NCBI RefSeq assembly: GCF_905475395.1 | Contig: NC_058342.1 | Coordinates: 36,042,140-36,106,139, forward strand | Length of the DNA stretch: 64,000 nt | Reading direction: 5' to 3' | Source of the DNA: Chrysoperla carnea | Lineage: Eukaryota; Arthropoda; Insecta; Neuroptera; Chrysopidae | Shown here: positions 1 to 10,532 of the stretch, piece after piece | Layout: each line of letters starts with the position of its first letter | Numbering within the stretch: the first letter of the stretch is position 1 | Position numbers and translations under genes: made by a program | The notes under the pieces: model-generated | Databases searched by the model: none | The model's input: only the letters and a program-made list of their open reading frames with translations | What the model was told of the DNA's origin: nothing

Positions 1-219
1 TCTACCGCCTGTAAGCATATCAAATATTCTTAAACCTACCCTAAATCTATGCAATAAAATTTTCAATTTTGCTCCCCCCTCCTAGCTCAACTTAGCTTAT
101 TCTAAATACATACTTCAATTACAATCTATTTATCATCAGTACAGAATATGTTCAGATCCGAAACCGTGGATCCATCAATCCTGGAAGAAATCCCGACAAA
201 AAAGCTGTAGGCCAAGAAC

Positions 220-371
220 AGATATAATAAGGACATGAAACCTCGCCCGTGCTTGAATTTAAAGCGAGTATCTGGCGTTGCGTACTTTTTACTGCGCATC
301 AGGCTGCCTTTCTCTCGAACCAGAGAAAAAAGACAGCTTGCTTCCCTCTCGAGTTACATGTCCTTATATAT
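220..371. mobile_element. MITE, family with AAGGACGTGAAAC ends (copy A)
   Basis: The ends are inverted: ATAAGGACATGAAAC on the left and GTTACATGTCCTTAT on the right. Internal sequence (GTTGCGTAC, CTGCGCATCAGGCT) is shared with the copies at 7572, 9320 and 60151. It has no coding capacity, so it fits a non-autonomous DNA transposon. Superfamily not assigned. Confidence 0.65.
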
Positions 372-1573
372 GTTCTTGCTGTAGACTTTCTGCTATAGCT
401 TCATCTGATCAAAATAGCATCTATTATCCGGAGACGTCTCGCCTTCGGATAACAGGTTGTTTTTGATTATCTCCTGGTTATATAGAATTTGATTGGCTCC
501 GTGCGGACAAAATTTTTTAGGAAAACTCAAAATCCGATCGCTAAAAGATAACGAAGAACATCGGACTAGATGGGCTGATGTTTCAACTCGTTACCAGTAT
601 TACTAGTAAAATTTTTCTTAAAAGCACTTTCGAATGGTCGGGCTTTCACTTTTCCTAATAAAATTACGACTGAACTTTAAACTGATAAGGACTTTCATAC
701 TGATAAGGACTACATTGTAGATTGAAATACGTATTTATTATAAAAATTGATCTAAGAATTGGAAGTTAATCTAAAGGGTCCCTAAATGATCCAACCACAA
801 AACAATTTTAAAAAAACTCAAAAATTGTCCGTCATTTGTTTATTATTCTTGGGATCTTGATACGAATCACGATTGAACCGTTGATTTTCAAAAGCTATGA
901 AAAGCTGATGAAAATCAAAATCATACCGGAAGAAACTCAATACAATTCCATTATTGAAAATTAGCGCCAATTTTTAATTTTTTGTTTATTTTAAAAACTA
1001 AAAAGCAGTGTGAATTTGTTTTGGAGATGCCAATTTTCAAATATTGAAAATTTCTGAATCATTCTCTTGGATTCTTTGATTAATTCAAGAAGCCATGCTT
1101 GTATTTAGTTTCTCTTATACAATATTTTGACGAAACTGAAACTGAAAACTACTTAAGGCGACATAAGGGGTAAGGTAGCACTTTCCAAATTACGAAAAGT
1201 AACGATTCATATCGAGTAAGAGTAAACGGATATGTTATACAGGGTGGACAATTTTAATATAATATGGCTAATAGCTTGTTTTGTAATTAACCAATCAAAA
1301 AATAACTTAAACAAAAAGTTGTAAAGTTTGATGAAGGATATCATGTTCTGACATTAGATTGGACCTAGTTCTCTGAGTTCTTTTATTAGTTAATTTAGAT
1401 CCTAAAATTAAATTAGAAAGTTGATCCTCAAACATTTTTTCGAAAATCGTTAACTTTCGGAGGAAATGCGACTTAAAAATATTTCATTCTTGAGTTTAAT
1501 CGAAAGAAAATATGCTTCAAGTTTCTTGATTATTGTTTCTATACTTCAACAATTTGAACTTATTGATCAGACT

Positions 1574-1881
1574 ATACAGAGTGTTCTGTTATTGATAGAA
1601 GAAAATTATACCAGTAAATTAAGCTTATCAAGACAATTGGAAAAGTTCTTTACCAAATTTCGATCTGAGGCCTGATTCGGGAGATGTGGCTATGGGAAAA
1701 ATAGAAAGATTTGTGAATTCACAGACCTATCAAACTCATTAAATTAGTAGTGTCACTTTAGAATATAGAAGGGACCCCATAGTAACATCTCCCGAATCAG
1801 GCCTCAGATCGAAATTTGGTAAAGAGCTTTTCCATTTGTCTTGATAAGTTTCTGCTATCAATAACAGAACACCCTGTATAT
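1574..1881. mobile_element. Foldback element with TATACAGAGTGTTCTG ends
   Basis: The left part (about 1574-1700) reappears inverted at about 1775-1881. The shared stretch includes the end sequence TGTTCTGTTATTGATAG, the AAGCTTATCAAGACAA block and the GATCTGAGGCCTGATTCGGG block. The outer TATACA/TGTATA fits a TA target site. Partial copies lie at 3193-3400 and 13437-13577. Confidence 0.7.
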
Positions 1882-2196
1882 TGAATCTTATTTAGTCATA
1901 ACTTTCCGAAAAAATGAACGGGTTTAAGAATCGGATCGGATCGTTACTTCTCGTAAAAAGGACTAAAAAATATATGGATGCGGCATAGTAGCCTATGAAA
2001 ATAAAATAAAAATAAATAAATCAAAAATAAAAAACTCAAAATAAAAAAAATAAAACTTAAAATACTGAAGAGGGGTGGATATTCTGACTTGAGAAGTGAA
2101 GTGAACTTCAGGAGTCAGGAGTTGGCAGATGGCAGATGGCAGATCATGTGAAGATGGCTGAGTGATTGATTTATTAAGAAGATTCAATGCACATAC

Positions 2197-5100
2197 CCTG
2201 CGAATTAGATATGAAGATATTGAAAAGGGATGTGGTACGGCGGGACGCGGACGGCTTGTTAGCATGCACAGTTTCATGTGCCACTGATGTAGGGTCACTT
2301 TCACTGTTACTGTTGTTCATGTTCATTGATTGTGACACACTGTGACTTGTGTGTTGACTTGCGTGTTCACTTGTCTGTTTACCTTCACGCTTTGTTGTTT
2401 TTACTGGGGCTGGTGCGGCCGTTGCTGCGTTTGATTGACTGATAGCTTCACCCCCACTACCAGACACAACATCTTTACTCTCGGTATCAGCACTTGATTC
2501 TGATATCGTTGATGTTGTTTGTAACAAATTTAGATCGTCTGCTTCAACCATGTCTACAAATATTTACAACTTTTATGATTTTTGTCTCTTTAAAAAATTT
2601 AAATCATATAAATACGTATTTCGTCTACCAAGTAGTCATCATCGGTATGAATTAGCTAATCGTAATTACTCTTATTGTGTTGCTAATTTGGTGGCGGACT
2701 GCGCCACTGATGATGACTACTTGGTAGTCCAAATACATATTTATATAATACAAAAATTGATCTAGGAGATTGGGGCAAAAATCGAATTTTTTTCGAGCTT
2801 TTTTAGGTGTAATTTTTGTTCTTATTCGTTAATTTCAAATAAATGAATGTATGGGAATGATAAAATTATGTATCTTAGCAACGAGCATAAAAAATAACGT
2901 ACGTCGATTTCAAATTCTAAAAAAATTAGTTTAGTTTAATACTTCGAAATCGTCGTATGTTGAATTCCATAAAGTTTAAATTTCAATTTGAATGCATATA
3001 CATACTTGGTTTCTCTAATCCCGTGTACTTATTTAACACAAACTGCTCTAATAATTTATTTACAGATAACTCTAGGCACTGCCGTTTAAAATCACTATGA
3101 ACCTAAAAATTAAAAAAATATTTCATGTAAATGTAGGTACACTTATGTTCAATAAAAACTAAACAACCTAAAACAATCTGATCTGATATTGATATACAAG
3201 GTGTTCTGTTGTTGATAGCAGAAAATTATACAGATAAAATAAGCTTATCAAGATAAATGGAAAAGCTATGAACCACATTTCGATCTGAGGCCTAATTCGA
3301 GAGATGTGACTATGGAAAAAATATAAAGATTTATGAATTCACAGACATATCAAATTAATTAAATTAGTGGGTGACTTTAGAACATAGAGGGGACTATTAA
3401 AAAACAATAATTGTATCTAAATTGATTTAATTGGGTAGCGAATACTAAAAATATTTTGTTGTAAAGAAAACAAAAAAGAATACATATTTATCAAATTATT
3501 TCACCAATACAGAGGCACTTAGACATTATGTGTTATGTATTGCACAATTTAATCCCCTCCGTATCCAAATTAATGTATAATCTCCCTCCAACATTATTGG
3601 TCATTCTAAATAAAATTGAGACAAAGAATTCCGACTGTTAAGAACAAAATTTAAATTGAAACTCACCTGTCCAACCAAATCATGATTTGACTGCATAACT
3701 TCTGAATACGAATTTAAAAAATCTTTCATCTGTTTTAAGTGTGCTTCTTCAATATCTTGAAAATGCTATACAAAAAAATTAAAAAAAGACACTAAATATG
3801 GAAGACACTGTACACTGAATGAACTTACCCTACATGTTAACGTCATTTTTTGTTCAAATTCTGTTTTGACCGTTAAATATTTATCCACTAAAGCTTTGTA
3901 ATCGTCATGACATTTTTTTAATTTCGATTCAGCCTTTTCAATATCTTTTGCAGAGCCATTTTCACGACGTAATCGTTCTAGTTCTAAACTTTTTTGTACA
4001 TACAAATCTTTTGCTTTTTGTAATATTAGTGTTGTGGATTGTATCGATTGTACCACTTCAAGAGTACTTGATTCATTTTCTTTGACCTTCGAAAAAATAT
4101 TTAAACGATTCATAACTCATAGCCTTAACGATACGATATTAATTTTATTAATTAGCCTATTTTAAAATATTTATGTGTTCCATCTAGTATATAATTTTAT
4201 AAGTTCATGGAAATTTATAAATAAACAAATAAATGACCTTGAGAAGTACAATATTCAAAATCCGTACTTTTTTTTTACCCACACATTATTTTTTTGCTGA
4301 CAAGAGATTAAGACAAGTGAAAACAAACAGTTAACTGAGTTAATTGTTGAAATACCATGTATAGAAAATGTTGATTATCAGTACTTGCATTATTTTATTA
4401 TTAATTAGAATAGTTTAAAAAACTAACACAGTTTTGGCGGCCTTTCGGCCGTTTTTCGAGAATGTTTTACAAGACTTTGACCTATCTTATCTTATATATT
4501 TAAACGAGAAATCACAGAAATGGCTCCAACGATTTTCCTGAAAGTTAGTAGGCAGGGGGTTTTTGGGGTGAAAAATCGATTTAAATAAGTTCCATTTTTA
4601 GAAAATGTTGCTTTATTCGTGATTTCAAGAAAAACTGAAACCTTGACTGTAAAATAAGACTCTTCCTGACATCTATTGACGACGAAATAAAGTACCGGGA
4701 CATTCAAATTGGTATTTTTGAGGAGACATTTTAAATGGTTTTATTATAATAGTTATTAAATTTGTGGCTTTTTAACTCAAAAAACTTAAATTCTCTTTAA
4801 TTAAGATTACTAGACAAGATATTTGTCAATATTTAGTTTACGCTGTATGTATCATATTAAAAACATCAATTATAATCGAATAGACCATGATGTTAATAAA
4901 TATCGTATACATGATTAAAAGTAAACAACACAAAAAATAATAAAAAATAGCGAGTAAAGCTCGGTTATCCGGTGCGGTTATTATAAAAATCTATATGAAC
5001 ATGAAGTACTTACAACTTTATATTTTTTCTGTAAATCATCTGCATATTTGGAGACATCTTTAACAAGTTCGGAGACTTTTTGAAACATCTGCATATGTAA

Positions 5101-5505
5101 TGTAGCTAAACGTTCAGACGATGCTTTTAAAACTTGCCAAACAGGTGCAAATGTACCTTGATTACAACTACTTCCTGCTTGTTTTGCCAATTTCGTCATT
5201 TGTTTTGAATTTAACTCTTCTATGTTTGATCTTGTCCAAAAGAAACAAAAATCAAAAAACATCAATTCGAAAAAAATAAATCAAAATAATTTGATATGTT
5301 ACCTTTCTCGAAAATAATCCGCCAATTCTTTGCTCGCCACCAATCCATATTTCATGTTATGATATAATACATCGAAACCGAGATTTTTCTCTCCCTAAAA
5401 TTGTTTTAGATAAATTTTTTTGTAAAATGATATGCTACACGATACACCCCAAAAAAACTATTCTTGTATATTTACCCAAAAGTAATCTATAAAGTCGACA
5501 GTCAT
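2197..5505 (-). CDS. FCHo: FCHo F-BAR endocytic adaptor, 5' part (partial)
   Basis: Seven coding exons on the minus strand: 5505-5476, 5394-5303, 5230-5014, 4086-3829, 3765-3667, 3102-3006 and 2553-2197. All junctions are GT-AG and keep frame. The start is the ATG at 5505, which gives the typical opening [21 protein letters not shown]. Residues 1 to about 264 form an F-BAR domain closely like FCHO1/2 (the GTFAPVW motif, a long coiled coil with [19 protein letters not shown], and TGLEKP at the end). These proteins are known to bind curved PI(4,5)P2 membrane and start clathrin-coated pits by activating AP2. The last visible exon (residues about 265-383) is a Ser/Thr-rich linker ending in [13 protein letters not shown]. 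The C-terminal mu-homology domain is not in the window. The linker exon is less conserved, so its assignment rests on phase, acceptor and position. Confidence 0.9.
2603..2750. mobile_element. Short foldback element in the last visible FCHo intron
   Basis: About 46-bp arms are inverted around a short loop: CTACCAAGTAGTCATCATC on the left and GATGATGACTACTTGGTAG on the right. It sits only about 50 bp upstream (in gene direction) of the 2553-2197 exon. Confidence 0.65.
3193..3400. mobile_element. Partial copy of the 1574-1881 foldback family
   Basis: It starts with TATACAAGGTGTTCTG and carries the same AAGCTTATCAAGA and TCGATCTGAGGCCTAATTCG blocks, but the right-hand inverted arm is missing. 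It lies in an FCHo intron. Confidence 0.55.
4484..4976 (+). mobile_element. Helitron-like non-autonomous element (full-length-looking copy)
   Basis: It belongs to a family seen at least five times here. The 5' part has TATATTTAAACGAG and GGCTCCAACGATTTTC, the middle has GACTCTTCCTGACATCTATTG, and the 3' part has a GAGTAAAGCTCGGTTATCC hairpin. A short GC hairpin near the 3' end, no terminal inverted repeats and no coding sequence fit a Helitron, but the exact 3' end is unclear. It lies in an FCHo intron, antisense to the gene. Confidence 0.45.
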
Positions 5506-6084
5506 TTTTTCGTTAGTTACAAATCATTCGCGTCCAGTATTTTATTGTTTTGGAATTAGTTTGCTAATAATTGTTTTTAATTTAAAAATAACATCGTTTG
5601 CTTTGACACTTTACACTTTATTAGCCCAAATTCAAGATCACTTCTTTTTTTTTTTGTTATTTTGTGGGCAGTAGTTGTCAACTTGACATGTCTAACATTC
5701 TTTCAAATTCAAAATTCCCTATTCATTTTTTTTTTTAGTGGAATTTTGAATTAATGCAAACACTTTTGACTTCACGTTCACACGCGAGTACACAAGTCAC
5801 CACTTTCAATTATTATCAATTCGCTTTGAATTCAAAGATATTGTTTTGTTTTCGTTTTTTTAGGTTTAACGACCTTTGTCCGTTTCAATTATCATTTTGA
5901 ACCACTCTCAATTCTTGATTCTTGTTTGCGAATTTAAACACATCCATGTGACGTAATTATTACTCGATATCATTCTACAGTCAAAATAAGTTATAGCGAT
6001 ATCTTAAAACGACCAATTTATTTTTGAAGTGAAAAACTAGACGATATATGAATAATAAATAATATTTGGTCGGTTAAAATCTTA

Positions 6085-6262
6085 AGATGTAATTTCATGA
6101 TGACGCTTGACGCTGGCTTTGAGCGACAAAGTAGGATTTCACCTAGCTGAAAAACATAGAACTATGTGCAGCGTCAAATTTAAAAGATGTAGGAAAAATT
6201 TAGGAATCCACCTAGCTAGCTGAAAAAAATAGAACTATATCCAGCGTCAAATTGTAAAAAGA
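6085..6262. mobile_element. MITE, TTTCATGATGACGCT family (copy 1)
   Basis: It opens with TTTCATGATGACGCTTGACG and GCTTTGAGCGACAAA and closes with a CAGCGTCAAATT arm. The same ends recur at 54866-55026 and 57103-57275. Confidence 0.5.
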
Positions 6263-7571
6263 AGCGACAAAAAACAAAAAACTATTAATCCATAACCTCA
6301 TTTTTAATAAGACACATGGTAATGATAAACAACAATATCCATAAATGGGAGCTGAATATGATTATCAATTTTTCCATATAGTTAAAATGGCATCACTTAT
6401 AACGACTATTTTCGGATATAATGACCATAATTTTAGGTCCACCCAATATCGTTATAATCAATTTTGACTGTACATAATTTGATACTCTTCAATATAATTG
6501 TTAATTATGAAAAGCGAGGGGTACTTTTTTTATAGTCTATGCGCTAAAAATAACATTATACCAATGTAAAAAGAGGGATAGTACTATAGAGCTGCAAAGT
6601 CACCGCCAAATGAAAACGTTTCGTCTCGTGTGCTACCTGTCAAGAATTCACTTATTGCGTTTTCTATGTCTATATAGCTCTATGGTATTCTCTCTATGGT
6701 ATAATTCGAATAAACTTTCTAAAACTAGATCTTAAGTAAATAGAAGATAAAAACCACAAAAATCTAGTCCATTTGATACTTAGAGAAGTAAGTTTTCGAG
6801 ACACTCACCCAATCGTTAAATGAACAGAAGGTCTGCATTTCTTGGGTCAAATAATTACCTCATATACCAGTTTTAAAAAAATATTCTAAAACAAAAAAAT
6901 TGATTTCACACGATGTTTTGGTTCGAAAACAAACAACCTTTGAAGCAATCAAAAAATTTTAGGATTAAAGACGCATTATTTGGATTGCAGCGAATGGACT
7001 ATAAGTGGTAATTGAACATTATACTTAAGAACTGAGAACTAGTATTCATTGATAGTTTAAATAATTTAAAGTCACTATTTAAATATCTCACCTTCTTTTT
7101 TATTACTTAAGTACAGCTGTACTTAACTATCATAGGTTTTTACCATGTTTTTACATCTATAGTTTCAGGGTAATACGTAAATTCACCAGAAAGAAAATTT
7201 TTTTGTATTTACGGTGATCATGTTTTTCCTTTTCTTTGGACAGTTCAATTCGAGACGATTTTCGGAGTGGAGAAAAAACCGTATGGTAACATTATTAATT
7301 GGCGATGTCATTTATTCCTTCTTTTAATTTTATTACCAATGTTTTGATGGTGAAATGGAGTCTTCTTAATCAAATAGGAATTTTCCTTGATCCATGTGAG
7401 GAAATTTTGTCTATTAATATTCTCAGAACGAAGGAAAAATATCGCTGGTAACATTTACCGATTAGTTAGGAGTTTCAATTTAAATATTTAATGTGCTCGA
7501 ACGGGATACTCTAAATCCCATGAATTTGAATTCTTTGACCATTTCATGATTTTTAATAAACAAACCACTAA

Positions 7572-7757
7572 CCCATAAAACAAGGACGTGAAACTCAAGG
7601 GAATAGGATAGCAGGAAAAAGGCGCCTATCTAGGCGAAGTCTAGTTCTCGGTCGTTGCGTACCCTGTACTGTGCGTCAGTCTTTTGTTTTCAATCATTTC
7701 ATTTATCCACATTCATTTATAGCTCGGCATGGTAGTTTCACGTCCTTGTTATATGGG
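7572..7757. mobile_element. MITE, family with AAGGACGTGAAAC ends (copy B, both ends intact)
   Basis: The terminal inverted repeats are about 24 bp. The left end reads CCCATAAAACAAGGACGTG and the right end CACGTCCTTGTTATATGGG, nearly perfect complements. The interior GGCGCCTATCTAGGCGAAG and GGTCGTTGCGTAC match the other copies. This is the best copy for defining the family ends. Confidence 0.75.
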
Positions 7758-8469
7758 CTCTTGAAACAAACACTTATTACGTATTAACCGATTTAAAAAT
7801 GTACTACAATTTTATATTTTTTGATACCTACCCTTTGGATTTTGATTCCGTCTGATTCCTTCAGAGGGGTGTCTAGGGGAGAATTGTTCCTTTGCCGACT
7901 GCCTAAATCCGCCACTTCTATGGATTGAGAAAATGAAAAGAAAAAAAAGAATAAAGAAAACGGCAACTTGGAAGAATTTTTATTAAATTCACACAATTTT
8001 AAAAATCATTTTGACAAACTTTTCCATTCTAAATAAAATTTATTATATATTCACAGTAATTCTTTTTGTCGCCAATTTGTCAATTTTGTCAGTGTCTATA
8101 TATGGTCTATACAAAACAAAACTTGAATTTGTCTTTTTATTTTTCAATTCTAAACTTAGCTTACAAAAATTTATTTTTTAAAAATTCTATAATTTTACTA
8201 AATTTTTTTGTTTTTTCTTAAATAAAAAATTTATTTCTTAAGTAAAACAGGACCTTCAAAATATTTAAAAACGATTTTACAAAATTTCAAATCTAAAATG
8301 CTACTCTTTTTTTTCTTAATTTTATATGCAAATGCATAACGCATGCGTATTTTCATAATAATAAAGGTAACTTCAAGGAGATTTCCAACTTTTCCTTGGA
8401 TTGCACTCAGCAACGAAGTGATATGAACAATTAGAAGAGTCGTAGTAGAAAAATAGTCTAAAAGAATCT

Positions 8470-8820
8470 TAACAGGTTATGGGCCCAGATTTGAAAATGT
8501 ATTGTTCAAGTGTCTTCTTTCACTCTTCGTAAATCTACCTGAGGTTTCCAACGAAAGCCCTTTTTCCAAAAATTTGCCTTCTTTTGCTACAATGTCTTTT
8601 TTGTGGAGCCCATGCGGCACTGAGCATCTTGTTTGAAAGATCTTTTGATGAAAACACACGATTTGACAATGCTCTACATCAAATCGTTGCCGAGAAGAAT
8701 CCAAACAAAGCTTAATATTCCCGTAAGTTATCCTGATGAGAAATCACAGCACGGAACAATAAGAGAGCTAATGTTTTGTGCTATAAAGAACATTATTGAA
8801 GGGGCGGGGGAGTCATAAAT
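8470..8820. other. Short stretch open on both strands, not identified
   Basis: The minus frame 8704-8477 (75 aa, with SLETSGRFTKSERRHL) and the plus frame 8633-8818 (61 aa, with KLNIPVSYPDEK) overlap here, in DNA with more even base composition than its surroundings. I recognise no family in either. It may be a decayed transposon fragment; calling it a gene is not justified. Confidence 0.25.
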
Positions 8821-9319
8821 TAAAACCAATGAAAAAAAAATTATTCATAAATATTCATTATATGTATATTTGAAAAGCCTGTTATGTGCAAAAATCTACA
8901 TTTGTATAAGGTTTTTCATCTTCCGTACACATTTTTCTTTAGAAAATTGTCATATAAAATTTGTTTTTTCTTCATGACATCATACAATTACAAAATCAAA
9001 ATTTTTATTTAAAACATATATAGCTCCGTTTATCTTTATCTCAAATCTCTCAATTTCATCACAGCATCACAGATTCTCAAACCCAATATTCATATTGACA
9101 ATCATTTTCATTAATATTTTTCTTATTTTTAGAGAAAAATATGGCCCTTTCATTATAATTCACAGGTGGTGTCACAGACATAAAGACAGTGTATAAATAT
9201 TTTTTGAACACACTGTAATCTGTCTAGAATTAAAAAAACTTATAAAGGTCGATTCACATCTTTAAAGTGATCCGTATTTCTTTTATTTAGTTTAGACCAA
9301 GAACTTATGTATATAATAT

Positions 9320-9560
9320 ATAAAGACGTGAAACTCGAATGTAGAGCATAACAGGAAAAAAAGCACCTATCTGGGTGAAGTCTAGTCCTCGGGCGTTGCG
9401 TACTCTACTGCGAATCAGGCTATCTTTTATTTTCAATCACTTAGACAGTCTGATGCGCAGTACAAAGTACGCAAGGACTGAGGATTAGACCCTACCCAGA
9501 TAGGCACTGTAAATTCAGCCACGAGGGCTTATAGCTCAAGAGTTTCACGTCACGTCACGT
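9320..9560. mobile_element. MITE, family with AAGGACGTGAAAC ends (copy C, internally rearranged)
   Basis: It starts AAAGACGTGAAACTCGAATG and ends AAGAGTTTCACGTCACGTC. The inner block around GATGCGCAGTACAAAGTACGC repeats the left block in inverted order, so this copy is longer and more palindromic than copy B. The right end has a small ACGTC tandem expansion. Confidence 0.65.
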
Positions 9561-10172
9561 CAGGAAGCCAATGTAAATATTGAATTCGGATTTGATTTGA
9601 TAAGTCTACGGAACCGAACTGAACATAAAGGCATGAACTATATAAAGCATTTGATACTATAGCCTTAGCGACCTGAAAAAATAAAAAATTAATTTACCAT
9701 AGAATTAATAATTACATAAAACATCTTTTAAAATAAATTGGTTTGGTAAGTCTATGGTTTTAAAAATAAAAATAAAAATGTTTTACAGCTAATTTTAATT
9801 TTAAATTTTTCATAAATATAATATTTATTATTTACAGAGAATACTTCATTTGTTTGTTTTTGGTTTTTTTAATATACATTTTACAATAAATTATTAAATT
9901 ACTTTTTATTTAATGAATTTGTGGTTCTTTTAACAATATGTTCAATATAATATGGCGTTCATGTTCACGTTTTGAGCTACAACTTTTTAATGATCAACGT
10001 AACCCGATTTTTATTTTTAACCAATTTATAGTCAAAATTCAGAGATTTATAAATCAAAAATTATTGCTCAGAATATTCAAGCACATAGGTCATTCTCAAT
10101 GTTTTGAAATCACAGTAAAAAACTGGAGAAAATAGTACATAAATTGTCGGAGGTATTCTAGCGACGCGAGGA

Positions 10173-10532
10173 AGCTAGATTTATAAAAATTATTATTAAT
10201 TAGCTAGACTGGTTTTGATTGCTTTGGTGTTATAATTAATTATTTTTGTATGGTACAATTAATTTTGAATTACCACTCTTTTTATTTACCTAAGAAAGTC
10301 AATTTTGTTAGATTTTATTACCGTAGATATTATTCTTTTATATATTATTATGGAGGGAATTATTAAAATAAGAAAAGTTATGTCAAGAATATTTGTATTG
10401 TTTACCAAAATAAGATAAAAATAATTTTCTTATTTTGATTTTAATTTTAAGGGTTGAATGCTACTGAAGTAGATTACCAAAGCAATCAAAATCGGTCTAG
10501 CTAATTAATAATAATTTTTATAAATCTAGCTA
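10173..10532. mobile_element. Foldback MITE with ~58-bp arms
   Basis: The left arm (10173-10238) runs from AGCTAGATTTATAAAAATTA to TTTTGATTGCTTTGGT. The right arm (10476-10532) is its near-exact reverse complement, from ACCAAAGCAATCAAAA to TATAAATCTAGCT. The roughly 240-bp interior is AT-rich and non-coding. Confidence 0.75.

Larger units (their letters stand above)
1..2196 (-). other. FCHo intron running off the left edge
   Basis: The last FCHo exon seen here ends at a good donor (GTATGT) at 2196-2191, so everything to its left is intron or further exons outside the window. I found no convincing coding exon in this stretch. It holds a MITE-like element (220-371) and a foldback element (1574-1881), plus one lone CAGGGTGG-type element end near 1240. 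The open frames at 278-466 and 1466-1675 fall in or beside these repeats and do not look like genes. Confidence 0.6.

Noticed and set aside
1993-2304. 103-codon minus-strand frame overlapping the FCHo linker exon
   Set aside because: Wrong frame relative to the exon fixed by phase; its end is an A/T run in the intron.
4492-4707. 71-codon minus-strand frame
   Set aside because: It lies wholly in a Helitron-like repeat; the same frame appears in the copy at 42625-42837.
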